Shown here one piece after another: positions 1 to 9,815 of a stretch of DNA of 64,000 nucleotides. A model generated the notes under the pieces. That model was given only the letters and a program-made list of their open reading frames with translations, did not search any database and had not been told where the DNA came from. Each line of letters opens with the position of its first letter. The first letter of the stretch is position 1. Origin of the DNA: Sugiyamaella lignohabitans (lineage: Eukaryota > Ascomycota > Dipodascomycetes > Dipodascales > Trichomonascaceae); assembly GCF_001640025.1 (NCBI RefSeq), contig NC_031671.1, positions 1,984,001 through 2,048,000 of the forward strand. The letters run 5' to 3'. The translations under genes and the position numbers were made by a program.

Positions 1-306
1 ACCCACCGGACTTCCCTCTCGTCCGATGACAGACTTTTAGGAACGACATGGAGAAGGACTGGGATTAGTTAACGAAAGTTTGCTAGTAAATAGAATTGTA
101 ATAATTTGAAAGAACCAGAATCCGGCCAAGGTCCTGCTTGACCCTGTCCCCACTGTTTTCCCCGTAGCTACCCCTTTACGCGGATTCCGATTCTTACAAT
201 TGGTAGCGAAACTAATTCACTGGATTCCGATTTGGATGAAATACTCGGCAGAAGAATAACCAACTCTGACACGGAGCCGGACGGGTTTTAAGGCGCGGTT
301 AATACC
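1..306 (+). repeat. Partial LTR end and leader of an LTR retrotransposon
   Basis: This gene-free stretch precedes a gag reading frame. A possible LTR 3' boundary ending in ACA lies near position 198. It is followed after two bases by TGGTAGCG (201-208), the primer-binding sequence complementary to the 3' end of initiator tRNA-Met that Ty1 and Ty3 elements use. I see no second LTR in the window, so the LTR boundary is inferred from the position of the primer-binding site and the upstream LTR limit is unknown. Confidence 0.45.
201..208 (+). promoter_or_regulatory. Primer-binding-site-like sequence (initiator tRNA-Met)
   Basis: TGGTAGCG matches the start of the yeast Ty1/Ty3 primer-binding site. 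It lies 99 bp upstream of the gag ATG, the normal arrangement for an LTR retrotransposon. The match is only 8 bases, so its support comes mainly from this position. Confidence 0.45.
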
Positions 307-996
307 ATGGGTGACAACTCAATTTCCGCCGACAATGAGGCACTTTGGGCGGAGATTAGAAGGCTCAACGCCCTCATCACCGACCAACAAACCGCACTGA
401 ACAATGAGCCCCCGATTACATGGGAAGACAATCAGCTAGCCGTCAAGGACATGTACTACCCAATGGACCACTGGCAAAAGCTCCTCCACCAATTTCACAC
501 CATCCGCCAAACGTCCACTGTAGAAGAGTACGGACAAACCTTTCGTCGCATGGTGCTCCAAATGCGCGACGAATATAGACCCCGGCCGAGACACCTATGG
601 ATGCGCTTCGTTGACGGACTCCAAGCAGAACTCGGTGTCATAGTACGCCTCAGTAACGCGACTACCTGGGAGGAAGCCTTCCTTGTCGCCAATCGGGTCA
701 GCATGAGACCTGATTCGTCCCTCTTTCAACATGCGGCCAACCTCATCTCCACCGCAACCACCCTTGCTTCGACCACTATAAATTGCGTAAGCTCTCTACC
801 CTCGACCAACGCCCCAGGGACTAGGAATCTCGATGGAGACCTCGTCATGGGCAATTCCAGTCGTCTTCACCGTCTGACTGACGCCGAAAGAGAGACATTG
901 CGAAAAAGTGACCGTTGCTTCCGCTGCCGTCGTCCAGGCCACTTCGCCCGAGAGTGTCCCAAGGGCCTTGTCCCGAAAAAAGGCCAGGGTCATTAA
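307..996 (+). CDS. LTR-retrotransposon Gag-like protein, element truncated
   Basis: The frame encodes 229 aa from an ATG. Residues about 45-140 resemble the retrotransposon Gag capsid domain (the region around WQKLLHQF and LWMRFVDGL). Near the C-terminus there is one CCHC zinc knuckle with Cys204, Cys207, His212 and Cys217, spaced C-x2-C-x4-H-x4-C, which in Gag proteins binds the element's RNA. The frame ends with a stop at 994-996. No protease, reverse transcriptase, RNase H or integrase follows; a C25 tract and an amidase gene come next. I therefore read it as a truncated, non-autonomous remnant, more like Ty3/gypsy than Ty1/copia because of the Gag type. A domesticated Gag gene is possible but nothing here shows it. 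Confidence 0.7.
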   Translation: MGDNSISADNEALWAEIRRLNALITDQQTALNNEPPITWEDNQLAVKDMYYPMDHWQKLLHQFHTIRQTSTVEEYGQTFRRMVLQMRDEYRPRPRHLWMRFVDGLQAELGVIVRLSNATTWEEAFLVANRVSMRPDSSLFQHAANLISTATTLASTTINCVSSLPSTNAPGTRNLDGDLVMGNSSRLHRLTDAERETLRKSDRCFRCRRPGHFARECPKGLVPKKGQGH

Positions 997-1014
997 CACG
1001 GGACGCCATAACAA

Positions 1015-1039
1015 CCCCCCCCCCCCCCCCCCCCCCCCC
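1015..1039 (+). repeat. Poly-C homopolymer, 25 bases
   Basis: An uninterrupted run of 25 C lies between the gag remnant and the amidase gene. It marks the 3' limit of the recognisable retroelement sequence. Such tracts are prone to length errors in sequencing, so the exact count is uncertain. Confidence 0.9.
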
Positions 1040-1087
1040 TTGCTTTCTGAGACATACCCCTGAGAACTCCGCATTCGATGTTCATGT

Positions 1088-1093
1088 CACGTG
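1088..1093 (+). promoter_or_regulatory. CACGTG E-box upstream of the amidase gene
   Basis: A CACGTG palindrome lies 119 bp upstream of the amidase ATG. In yeasts this is the core site of bHLH factors such as Cbf1 and Pho4. Function is inferred only from sequence and position. Confidence 0.3.
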
Positions 1094-1211
1094 CAGAGAT
1101 GGCTGTTATCAGGCAATTAAGCGCCATGCGATAACGATAAGCGCCTTCTGGTGTACATATATGGGTCTGTTCCCAATGACATTTGGATATTGAGAAGAGA
1201 CATTCAGCAGA

Positions 1212-2825
1212 ATGAGTGAAGAGAATTGGGAATTAGTTGCTAAACAGAAGCGCCACTCTGTCCGGGCCGAGATCCCCTCGAAATGGATACTGGATAGCAT
1301 TCCAAGTGCCGATGAAGAGCCGAATACTTTGGAGTATTTGGACAAGATAGTTACGAAAAAGACGTTATCAATTACCAGCAAGACAATGAGGGAGTTGATT
1401 AAACAGATTTCTAGTGGAGAGTTGACATCTTTGGAAGTTACCGAGGCATTCTGTGAACGTGCTGCTTACGCCCACCAGATCCTCAGTTGCTGCTCCGAAA
1501 TCTTCTTTGATAGAGCGCTTGAGACTGCAAAGAAACTGGACGCTTATTATAAAGAGACAGGAAAAGTCGTTGGCCCTTTACATGGTATTCCGGTGTCTTT
1601 GAAAGATCAGGTCAATTTAGAGGGAATTGAGACGTCTATTGGATATGTTAGTCATCTTGGAAAGCCAGCTACCAAGGACGATGAGTCGGTTATTGCGCAC
1701 TTACTCAGAGATGCCGGTGCTGTATTTTACGTTAAGACAACAGTTCCAATGGCTATGATGGCTGGTGATACTCATAGCAATATTTGGGGGTACACTTATA
1801 ATTCTATTAACAGACATTTGAGTGCTGGTGGTAGTTCGGGCGGTGAGGGTGCTTTGATAGGCAGTCATGGCAGTTTGATTGGATTGGGTACTGATATTGG
1901 TGGATCGATCCGTATTCCAGCGGCCTTTAATCACCTGTTCGGACTTCGACCCTCTCACGGAAGGATTCCGTATTTGAATGTAACGAACTCGTACTCGGGT
2001 CAATCGGTTATCCCGTCTGTTATTGGTCCTCTTGCAAAGGATCTTGATGACTTGGAGGTATTTACAAAAATTATCGTAGACGCCGAGTCGTGGAATCAGG
2101 ATCCCAAGGTGGTTCCAATTCCTTGGAGACATGTGTCACTTGAGAACAAATTAAGTTTTGGTGTCATGAGATGGGATGGTGTTATACATCCTAATCCTCC
2201 GGTTAACCGAGCTATTGAGATGACCATTACTGCACTAATCAAGGCTGGTCATGAAGTAATTGACTGGGAACCCCAGGGACATGCAGAGATCTTGCAAGTC
2301 ACTGGCAATATTTATAACGCAGATGGATACAAGGAAATCCTCGATACTTGTGAAATCAGTGGTGAGCCTTCTCTGGTTCAAAAAGAGGGACTTGTTGCAA
2401 GAACTCTTAATGAGCACTGGTCTGATGCCGACGACAAGTATAGAATCCAGAAGAGATACATGGACTACTGGAACGAAACGAGCAAGCGTACATTCAATGG
2501 CAAGCCGGTTTCAGCCTGGATCCTGCCCGCTTGGGAATCTGCTTCATTCAAACCTTATACGCCGGATGCTCTCAGCACTTATATGGCAACGATAAATCTG
2601 TTAGATTACTCTGCCGTTACTGTTCCTGTGACATATGTCGACAAGAATGTGGACACACCATATCCAGATTTTGTGCCTGCCAATAAAATTGACAAAGATG
2701 TCCATGAATGGTATGATCCAGTCTCATTTGACGGAGCGCCAGTGGGTGTCCAGGTGGTAACGAGGCGTTTGGAGGAGGAGAAGGCTATTGCCATTGCGCG
2801 GGTTTTGCGTGACTGCTTGGCATAA
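1212..2825 (+). CDS. AMD2: Amidase signature enzyme (fungal acetamidase-type)
   Basis: The 537-aa protein is an amidase-signature hydrolase that would convert carboxamides to the acid plus ammonia. The Ser-cisSer-Lys triad is visible: Lys131 in PVSLKDQ, cis-Ser208 in AGGSSGGE, and nucleophile Ser232 in TDIGGSIRIPAA. The 24-residue spacing of the two serines matches the family. The N-terminus (KQKRHSVRAEIPSKW) and the length fit the fungal AMD2/amdS-type general amidases, which allow use of amides as a nitrogen source. The start is the first in-frame ATG. The exact substrate cannot be read from sequence. The gene stands alone between the gag remnant and a tRNA gene, with no operon-like partners. 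Confidence 0.9.
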   Translation: MSEENWELVAKQKRHSVRAEIPSKWILDSIPSADEEPNTLEYLDKIVTKKTLSITSKTMRELIKQISSGELTSLEVTEAFCERAAYAHQILSCCSEIFFDRALETAKKLDAYYKETGKVVGPLHGIPVSLKDQVNLEGIETSIGYVSHLGKPATKDDESVIAHLLRDAGAVFYVKTTVPMAMMAGDTHSNIWGYTYNSINRHLSAGGSSGGEGALIGSHGSLIGLGTDIGGSIRIPAAFNHLFGLRPSHGRIPYLNVTNSYSGQSVIPSVIGPLAKDLDDLEVFTKIIVDAESWNQDPKVVPIPWRHVSLENKLSFGVMRWDGVIHPNPPVNRAIEMTITALIKAGHEVIDWEPQGHAEILQVTGNIYNADGYKEILDTCEISGEPSLVQKEGLVARTLNEHWSDADDKYRIQKRYMDYWNETSKRTFNGKPVSAWILPAWESASFKPYTPDALSTYMATINLLDYSAVTVPVTYVDKNVDTPYPDFVPANKIDKDVHEWYDPVSFDGAPVGVQVVTRRLEEEKAIAIARVLRDCLA

Positions 2826-2905
2826 CTATTAAAATATAGATAAATAAATAGGGTCCTACCAAGACTGTGTTAATTAATTTAGGACGCGAGGTAATATTAC
2901 CAACG

Positions 2906-2915
2906 AAAAAAAAAA
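2906..2915 (-). terminator. RNA polymerase III terminator of tRNA-Ser
   Basis: A run of ten T on the minus strand begins 4 nt after the 3' end of the tRNA gene. It is long enough to terminate RNA polymerase III. Confidence 0.85.
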
Positions 2916-2918
2916 TGA

Positions 2919-3000
2919 CGACACCAGCAGGACTCGAACCTGCGCGGGAAAATCCCAAAAGATTTCTAATCTTTCGCCTTAACCGCTCGGCCATAGTGCC
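2919..3000 (-). tRNA. tRNA-Ser(AGA)
   Basis: This 82-nt class II tRNA has no intron. The acceptor stem GGCACTA pairs with TGGTGTC (G-U pairs tolerated). The anticodon stem AAAGA/TCTTT encloses the loop TTAGAAA with anticodon AGA, which reads UCU and, through inosine, UCC and UCA. The variable arm GGGA-TTT-TCCC is long, as expected for tRNA-Ser. The T arm is GCAGG-TTCGAGT-CCTGC and the discriminator base is G, also typical of serine tRNA. A T10 terminator follows. Confidence 0.97.
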
Positions 3001-5142
3001 TAATTTTTACTAGAAAATATTGGAGATCCTTCTAAGTTAAAATGGGGCAAAAAGGGACATTCGGCTTGTTTTCGTAGTTTTATTGGCTTAGTCGTAGTAT
3101 TAACTATAATAATAGCATTTACGACAAAAGAACCAAGCAATGAATACCTGTAGTCAAGAAGTGTGTTTTATTCGATCGCATGCATGAGATGCCGTTTGCA
3201 AATCCACCCAGCTCACCGAAAAACCTAAATTCACCACCCATTATCCTTTGTTTTTATGTCTATATAATACCCAGATTTGACTGGTTTTGAAATCATTAGG
3301 TATATGATATTATTGTAGTTACTGGCGATACCCGATGAATTGGTGGACTAGATTTTTGGTAATTTTGTCTCAAGCCGGATCATATATGGCAATTAACCGC
3401 TTTTGATATTTCCAGCTCAGTATCGAGACTATCACATGTAATTCCGGTTCATTTCCGTTCTACGTGAAATATCCATCTTGGATTTGAGCTTCTCCCAATA
3501 CTCAGCTTGGTTCCTATACTCCTATGTTTATAGTATTCAAGTTGTATAAGACACTGACGAGGGTGGCCCTTACCTTACCTCCAACGACCATGCACCCCTT
3601 CATTCCCCAAATAAGGAACTAAAGTTAAAGTTGAAACTGGTTAGCAATATAGACAAGAAAGGAGAAATTAGACCAAACTATCAGCAAACCAGTCCGTCAT
3701 ATGATTGACTTTGACAAGGAGCAAAATACGAAATTGGTGCCAGACAGCAGCAACCACGGTCTAAGGAACTCCTGCGAAGCAGGAGCCACAGGGTCTGGGG
3801 CAGCGCCCCAGCCGCCGGAGGCAGGACCCTTTCTCGCTGCACCCTGGCGTCGTTTAAATCACGGCCAAGTAAACCATTAGATCGCGAGCATCCACCCCGA
3901 CTGGTCTTTTTCGCGCAATCGAGTCGAATATCTCAACAGAAAAGGTGGATGACACACTTGAGCTAACGGCCCAATTACATCCCATCTTAGTCAAACCCCA
4001 GTTTAATCAGCAAACCATTTACGCTGTTTAATGAGAAGTCGGTCAAATCGGCCCCAAATGCCGACGCTTTTTGTAATTTATAAGATAAATGACCCGATGG
4101 ACAGCAATTATTGAGCCCGCAGGTCAATCTAGCCTAAGCGTGCATGACCGTTTAACCCTTGCCGCCAGGGGGTAAAAAAGGAGGTGTCAAAAATATGTAG
4201 AATGTGTGAGCACCATCGCATGCACTGAAATGGATTCAGCAGGTAAAGTCGGGTGAACACACCGAACAGACGTGGTTGGACAGCGGCAACGGCATCAGCG
4301 GGCCGCGAATGCGTTATAACGGTTGTAGCGAGAAAACTCTAAACTAACAAAAAAGTACCTTGTCCAAACGAGCAAATTGCACTTTCCGCTGCACTGACAG
4401 CCAAGTCGCGACAAGAAATTTCGCCAAAATAAGACAAGTTAAAAGGCCATAGTACACGGCACTAATGTACGCCTTGTCATCCGACCAGGTCAACCATTCG
4501 CGAGATTTTGTCTAATAACATGTATTCGCATGAATTGGCATGACTTAGCATGGTTTGGTAAATACTGGATATTAATTTAAACGATCGAGAATTACTATTG
4601 CTAAATGCTGGGAGATCCATTTCCATCGAATCGTGCAACTGCCCATACTTTATAGGTCATTTATATAAGTGAAAAAAAATCGACAGTTAATAATCATTGC
4701 TGATAAAGATACCCGGTACAAATATAGAAATACAATTCCCTAATATAGTCAATCTCCACAAGTCGGTTGTACATTTGACCATGCATTAATCCGCATTAAC
4801 AGGCTAGTATCGAAAATCATTCCATAAATAACAGCAAAAATGTGTCAAAGCGCTAATCCGTGCATATACATGCAGACTCAATCATGGTCCAAGCTCGCTA
4901 AATAGCTAGACATAAATTAGCTATAACTTAAAAAAATTCATAAGATAGACCTTTCCAATTTAGGTCCTGCAAAGTGCCATGTACGTCGAGCACCCCCTTG
5001 ATTCTACAATCGGCAAATCTATTTGCAATCCGCAGATTTCCTACAGCAGGATTATATATAATGCCAGGAGCCTGCACTCCTTGACTCCTGTATTCTGCTA
5101 TCAAGAACACAATAACTGCGAGAAATATAATATACTGTCACA
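3001..5142. other. Gene-free 2.1-kb region
   Basis: I see no supportable gene here. It holds one GC-rich hairpin half-unit (3769-3823). The rest is AT-rich, unstructured sequence with stops in all frames. It separates the tRNA gene from the coiled-coil gene at 5143. Confidence 0.6.
3769..3823 (+). repeat. GC-hairpin element, solo right half-unit (locus 1)
   Basis: It contains the hairpin CTCCTGC-GAA-GCAGGAG, then CTGGGGC-AGC-GCCCCAG, then the terminus CCGCCGGAGGCA. No left half-unit is nearby. See the family description under findings. Confidence 0.9.
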
Positions 5143-5754
5143 ATGTTTGAGAGATTGGTACGGTCACAATCCAAGTCTCAACCAGAGATTGTGAAGCCCG
5201 GTAGGGAGGGTGATAAGAAAAGAACAGAGGCTCTCGAGGAACAGGTCAAAATCCTGTCCAGTACAGCTTCTGAAGCGGTTGATAGAGCCAGTGAGCTTGA
5301 AGAGGAGGTCCGTCATCTCAGACAAATAACCCGTAGTGGATCTTTGCAATCGTCATTATCGAGCTTTTCACATTCTACAGATGGATCCAGATTAAAGAGC
5401 TCGGGGTCTATGAACTCGTTATTTTCCACACTTAGCACCGACACTGCAGCTACTGCAGAGTTCGAAGATGATATCTACAGGAAAAACTCCGTCAGTGGAG
5501 TAACCAGTGATTTAGAAGTAGAACGTCAACGTAGAATCCTGGCCGAGAGGAAGGTAGAGGAGTTGTCAAAATCACTTTCCAAGGAAACCAACTCAAGAAT
5601 CCAGCTTGAAGTTAAATATAAAGCACTTGAAGAGTCTGCTGAGAGACCAGACGAATCACAGGAAAAGCGTTTGCATACTTTAGAAGTCGCACTCAAAGCA
5701 ATTCTCAACGCTCGCAAGGAGTTGAATTCTATAAGACACTACAAGTATGTCTAG
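5143..5754 (+). CDS. Unrecognised coiled-coil protein
   Basis: The frame encodes 203 aa from an ATG. I do not recognise a family. Residues about 25-65 (EALEEQVKILSS to EEEVRHLRQ) and about 125-195 (LEVERQRRILAERKVEELSK onward) have heptad-like, charged coiled-coil composition. They are joined by a Ser-rich linker of about 60 residues. There is no signal peptide or membrane segment. The gene converges on the SUN-domain gene with 210 bp between the stops, the only convergent junction here without a GC-hairpin element. A structural or tethering role is guessed from the coiled coil alone. Confidence 0.55.
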   Translation: MFERLVRSQSKSQPEIVKPGREGDKKRTEALEEQVKILSSTASEAVDRASELEEEVRHLRQITRSGSLQSSLSSFSHSTDGSRLKSSGSMNSLFSTLSTDTAATAEFEDDIYRKNSVSGVTSDLEVERQRRILAERKVEELSKSLSKETNSRIQLEVKYKALEESAERPDESQEKRLHTLEVALKAILNARKELNSIRHYKYV

Positions 5755-5964
5755 TAGGACCAGACTAAAATTCAAGAGCAGTGTCTATAGATATCTACTG
5801 GACACAAGCAAGCAACGACTTTACTGCATATAACGACCGCTACGACCGATTAATTTATTTTCCTCTCATCACTAATATACCTTCTCCATTTCCCTAGCCA
5901 ATAGTCATCTCATCCTTAGCAAATAGTCATTAATTAAAATACACATCAATACATCACATCATTA

Positions 5965-8781
5965 TCAAGCAAGAGCATCATCATCACCAAATCCGGCCTC
6001 GTCGCCAACTTCTTGTTGCTCATACGACGTTTCGAGTGCCTTTGGCTGGGTTCCGGGTGTCTGGTCCTGGCCAATTTCAGCAGAGGCCCTGGACGGGTTA
6101 CCAAATGCCAACAACCGGTAGATACAACTGGCTGCTGGGTGTCCCCAATTTTCCTCAAAGTGGAAGGCCACATTCTTAGCCCTTAATTTTTGGTGTCGAA
6201 CCGCAAGAGGTAGCTCGAATACTTGCAGAGGTTCATCTGCAAAAACATTGTATTCGAACGAAACGACCTCAACATATGATGATGGCAAGCCCACATTTTT
6301 CTGCGGAGAATGTCCAAGGAGCTGCTCGAGCTCTTGTCTCTTAGCAGGATCAGGAATCTCGACCCAAAACGACACCAATCTGGGTGCAGTGCTGGGGTCA
6401 ATAGCCGATTTGTGGAAAATATGTTCTACTCCAACCGAGTCCAATTCAACATCCGTGGGCAGCGAGATTCCCAAGTTAGCTCGTGAGCCTTTAATTGGCC
6501 AACACTTGCCAGGCTCCATGGTGGGCGTGAGAACATTGTCACTGCTGTGAACTATATATTTACCAATTCCAAAGAATCCCAGGAAAATGCGATAGTTTCG
6601 GTAGAAAAAAGGGGCATAGTCCAATGGATTGAAACTTGGCGAGGTGACGAGTTTATTAATTTTGGCGCCAATGTTTCGATCTGCGAAATTCGGTTTGTCA
6701 AATTTACGGGCGGGACGGTTTGCTTGTTTATAATTAGCCAGCCGGTAACTCAGGTCCTGGTCCATTTGCACCTTTTGTTCTCGCAACCGAGAGTCAACTG
6801 ATTGGTACACGTCTCGAACATCTGTTTCAACTTTAGACAGTTGTTCTGTCAACTTATCATGCTGGTTGTTTAAAATTTCTTCGAAATAAGACAACGCTGA
6901 TTTAAACTGATCCAGCGTCGCACTGGAGTCAAAGTCAGCACGCTGCTTTTCTAAAACTTCACTGACAATGCCGTTAATTTTCCCGCTGACTTGATCAATC
7001 TGTCTAGAAAAGTCTTCTTGTAACTGATTAATACCCGTAGCCAGCTTTCTTTCTAATCCATCCCATGAAACAAACTTATCAAGATCAATCTCGTTATTAC
7101 TGTTAGTAATATCCTTGATATTTTCTAACGAAGAAGCGACCTCAGAAATACTCGTTTTCTGTTCATCCAATGCTCTATAGACATTCGTAAAGTCCTCAGC
7201 CTGAGCACTAATTATCTGCTGTAATCTGTATAGTAATTTACGATCCTCTTGCAGAACCTTATCAGCTTTCTGCGACCAGTCATCCTGGTCACTGACTTGC
7301 GAGCCGATTTGGGCCAGAGTCTGCGATATAGATTTGAGCTCCTGATGATACTGGGATTCCAAATCTCCAAAACTGCTCTGCAATTTTTCAAAACCGTCTT
7401 TGAGCCAAGCTTCAAGCGATGAATAATGGCTAGAATCATGCGATAGTTTCGATTCGATAGACATAAGACGACTCGACCACTGTTCCAAATCAATTGGAGG
7501 GCCGACAGGTGCCACAAACGGATCAGACGGAGACTGAGATGGTTGAAACGAGAAACCAGATTTGGATACTACGTAGACCCCGCCATATAGAGCAATAGCC
7601 AGCACAGCAACCGCAAGCACAACCTGTACCAGGCCAGGAGTTATCAAGTCTCTAAGCGAAATCCAAATAGTGTTGAATATTATCACTACCGATCTGTGAA
7701 TAGGCTTCAATACCGACTTGACTGCATAAATAATCGTCTCTGCTGACAGCCCACCCTCGTCATTGTCGTCAATCTCAGTTGAATCACCCTCATCATTAAA
7801 CGATCGATTGCTGATATTAGCAATAAGCTGGTTTGTACGCATGTTACCATTCATAGAGCTATTAATTTTCCTGGAGTTTCCAGGAGATGTCTTTGGTGAC
7901 TTGAATGTTCGTCCTTTTTGGGGAGTTGGTTTGATCAGTTGTTGCTGTTGCGTTTTTTCAGTGTCCACATCACCCCAAAGTTGAGGCTTAGATCTCCGTC
8001 CCCATAGTCCAGTATTCTCTTGCACAGTAGTCAATTCGCCCTCATCCATTTCAGAATGTTTTTGATTGTCAGATTGATCCGAGCCTGATGCCGTGTCCAC
8101 AGACTCCATAACATCCCCCTCCTCACGATACGGCATCTGAATTGTGTTTTGCGGCAGTTTTATAGGAGTCAATCCCCATTGAGCACCAATTGGCGAAGCG
8201 TCAGGAATAGTCTCCAGCGAGTTGAAATTAAATCTTGAACGGCGTTGTCGAGAACCAGGTGGTTGAGGATGTTGATGAGGCTGCTGCGTTGGAGGCTCTT
8301 CATATCCTTCAGACTCCCTCTGAGACAAATAAAACGGTTCTTCCTCACGTTCTTGAGCCTGCTGGTTCTGTTGGTTCTGCTGGTCCTGCTGGTTCTGTCC
8401 AGAAAAATCGTATCTGAACGAAGGAGATACTTCTGACAGTCTACTGGGTGTATCTTCTGCAGTTACCCCATTTCCATTCAAGCCCGACAAAGTTTGAGGC
8501 GGCGGGATCGAGTAAACACTGCCATCAACAATATCTTCATACTCGTCCTCCAACTCTCTAATATCCATTGGATTCAGTCTCTTAACAGGCGACAAAAAAG
8601 AGTCAGCTCCTTCGTTACTCTGAACACGATCAAACTGGCTGTTCCCGTCTACAGCAGCTGCGCTTGGACCATTAAACCCGTCAGTCAGCGGCCGAGCAGG
8701 CTGATTCGCTGGCCTGCCAAACCCGCCACCGCTGGAACTTCCTCCCTTCAACCGGCTGTGTATGGGAGTACTTCCGAACAT
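5965..8781 (-). CDS. SUN-domain nuclear-envelope protein (Mps3/Sad1-like)
   Basis: The 938-aa protein starts at ATG 8781; in-frame sequence upstream has no earlier ATG. A long, low-complexity, Gln/Ser-rich N-terminal region (about 1-375) would face the nucleoplasm. One transmembrane segment (about 380-405, LVQVVLAVAVLAIALYGG) is followed by a luminal coiled coil (about 430-690). A C-terminal SUN domain (about 755-890, with PTMEPGKCWPIKG, VELDSVGVEHI and a terminal W-G-H-P stretch before YRLLAFG) completes it. SUN proteins bind KASH proteins across the perinuclear space and anchor chromatin or the spindle pole body. Orthology to Mps3 or Sad1 is likely but not proven. Two ACGCGT boxes lie just upstream. 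Confidence 0.9.
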   Translation of the reverse strand: MFGSTPIHSRLKGGSSSGGGFGRPANQPARPLTDGFNGPSAAAVDGNSQFDRVQSNEGADSFLSPVKRLNPMDIRELEDEYEDIVDGSVYSIPPPQTLSGLNGNGVTAEDTPSRLSEVSPSFRYDFSGQNQQDQQNQQNQQAQEREEEPFYLSQRESEGYEEPPTQQPHQHPQPPGSRQRRSRFNFNSLETIPDASPIGAQWGLTPIKLPQNTIQMPYREEGDVMESVDTASGSDQSDNQKHSEMDEGELTTVQENTGLWGRRSKPQLWGDVDTEKTQQQQLIKPTPQKGRTFKSPKTSPGNSRKINSSMNGNMRTNQLIANISNRSFNDEGDSTEIDDNDEGGLSAETIIYAVKSVLKPIHRSVVIIFNTIWISLRDLITPGLVQVVLAVAVLAIALYGGVYVVSKSGFSFQPSQSPSDPFVAPVGPPIDLEQWSSRLMSIESKLSHDSSHYSSLEAWLKDGFEKLQSSFGDLESQYHQELKSISQTLAQIGSQVSDQDDWSQKADKVLQEDRKLLYRLQQIISAQAEDFTNVYRALDEQKTSISEVASSLENIKDITNSNNEIDLDKFVSWDGLERKLATGINQLQEDFSRQIDQVSGKINGIVSEVLEKQRADFDSSATLDQFKSALSYFEEILNNQHDKLTEQLSKVETDVRDVYQSVDSRLREQKVQMDQDLSYRLANYKQANRPARKFDKPNFADRNIGAKINKLVTSPSFNPLDYAPFFYRNYRIFLGFFGIGKYIVHSSDNVLTPTMEPGKCWPIKGSRANLGISLPTDVELDSVGVEHIFHKSAIDPSTAPRLVSFWVEIPDPAKRQELEQLLGHSPQKNVGLPSSYVEVVSFEYNVFADEPLQVFELPLAVRHQKLRAKNVAFHFEENWGHPAASCIYRLLAFGNPSRASAEIGQDQTPGTQPKALETSYEQQEVGDEAGFGDDDALA

Positions 8782-8786
8782 TAAAA

Positions 8787-8897
8787 ACGCGTTTGTTAAA
8801 CAACCGTCGGTCAACTATCGAAGAAACACAAAACTCGACGAACCTCAATTTCCAACTAAATCCAGAAGCCGCGCCCCCTTCCGCGCTTGAAACGCGT
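8787..8897 (-). promoter_or_regulatory. Two MCB (ACGCGT) boxes upstream of the SUN gene
   Basis: ACGCGT occurs at 8787-8792 and 8892-8897, that is 6 and 111 bp upstream of the SUN-gene ATG. In yeasts this is the binding core of the G1/S regulator MBF. The proximal copy probably lies in the leader, so the distal one is the better candidate. Cell-cycle control is inferred. Confidence 0.4.
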
Positions 8898-9019
8898 CTA
8901 TCACTTTACCCCTGAGATTACCTGCTTCTGTGCTGCGACCCCGACCGCCGGTCCACCTCATTTTTTTCCTGCAAAATTCATCTGTTCACCGGAGGGAGGT
9001 TGAATTGGGGAAGGGGGTG

Positions 9020-9264
9020 TGCCTCCGGCGGCTGGGGCTGCGCCCCAGACCCCCCGGCTCCTCTCGCTTCGCTCGAGTTGGGCGTCGGCGGGCTTGGAGG
9101 TTCTGCGGCTTTTGGCGGTGCGAAGGGCTCGCTCGACAACTGCAGCTGCTTCAGTTTATACTGGCAGGAAACAGATGGAAGAGGAGCCCTGTTGTAAGGG
9201 GACCCGAAGTTCTCTGCGAAGCAGAGCAATGGGGTCTGGGGCAGCGCCCCAGCCACCGGAGGTA
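9020..9264. repeat. GC-hairpin element, left-right pair (locus 2)
   Basis: The left half starts TGCCTCCGGCGG with hairpin CTGGGGC-TGC-GCCCCAG. The right half ends in a mutated terminus (CCACCGGAGGTA) with loop AGC. The right inner hairpin reads CTCTGC-GAA-GCAGAG, a compensated change from the usual CTCCTGC/GCAGGAG stem. The central spacer is longer than in canonical copies. Confidence 0.85.
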
Positions 9265-9478
9265 TCCCCGCACCCCCGCAGCCAAACCACTAAGAAGAAA
9301 AAGGTTTAACGGACGACGTTTTATGGGCCTGAGGTACAACAGGATCAGCCCGGGTTGCATCATTTTGGCATATGCGTTTAACGTGCAGATCCGCGATACG
9401 GCGTTAAAAACGGCCCTGATAAGTGTCTCAGGGATCACGAAAATTTCAGGACGCTGGGTAGATAGATAAGCGCATCCA

Positions 9479-9485
9479 TGACTCA
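9479..9485 (+). promoter_or_regulatory. TGACTCA, Gcn4-type site
   Basis: A perfect TGACTCA lies 331 bp upstream of the transporter ATG. It is the consensus of the bZIP factor Gcn4 in yeasts. Control is inferred from sequence only. Confidence 0.35.
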
Positions 9486-9815
9486 GACCCGGGTGTTGGT
9501 CTAAAAACGTCTGTTGTGCATCGACTTAGAGTTTTACTAGTGGAATTTAGACGGGTTCCCCGGTTTCGACTTATCTCCCAAGTCTGTTTAATGTCCCGAG
9601 AAAGACCCGTTTCACTCGTTTTGCGCCGTACTGATACTGATAAGAGATAGCAGTGGCCTCTACCCACAAAAATTGAACTGTTTCTGTGGCAGTTGGTAAT
9701 AGTTCCATTTCTACAGGAGATAGAACGAGAGATAGGAAATTAAAAGGAGTTGAATTTGAATGGAAAAGGTACAGTGACTTGATTTCAGATCATCTACATC
9801 AAAGTTTTATGCAGA

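Larger units (their letters stand above)
8782..9815. other. Divergent promoter region, SUN gene / transporter
   Basis: This 1-kb spacer holds the two MCB boxes, one copy of the recurring TTACCCCTGR motif (8906-8915), a GC-hairpin element (9020-9264) and a TGACTCA site (9479-9485). I see no supportable gene. Confidence 0.6.

Noticed and set aside
8782..8814. Earlier start for the SUN-domain gene at 8814.
   Set aside because: That codon is TTG. The first ATG is at 8781, so the protein is 938 aa.
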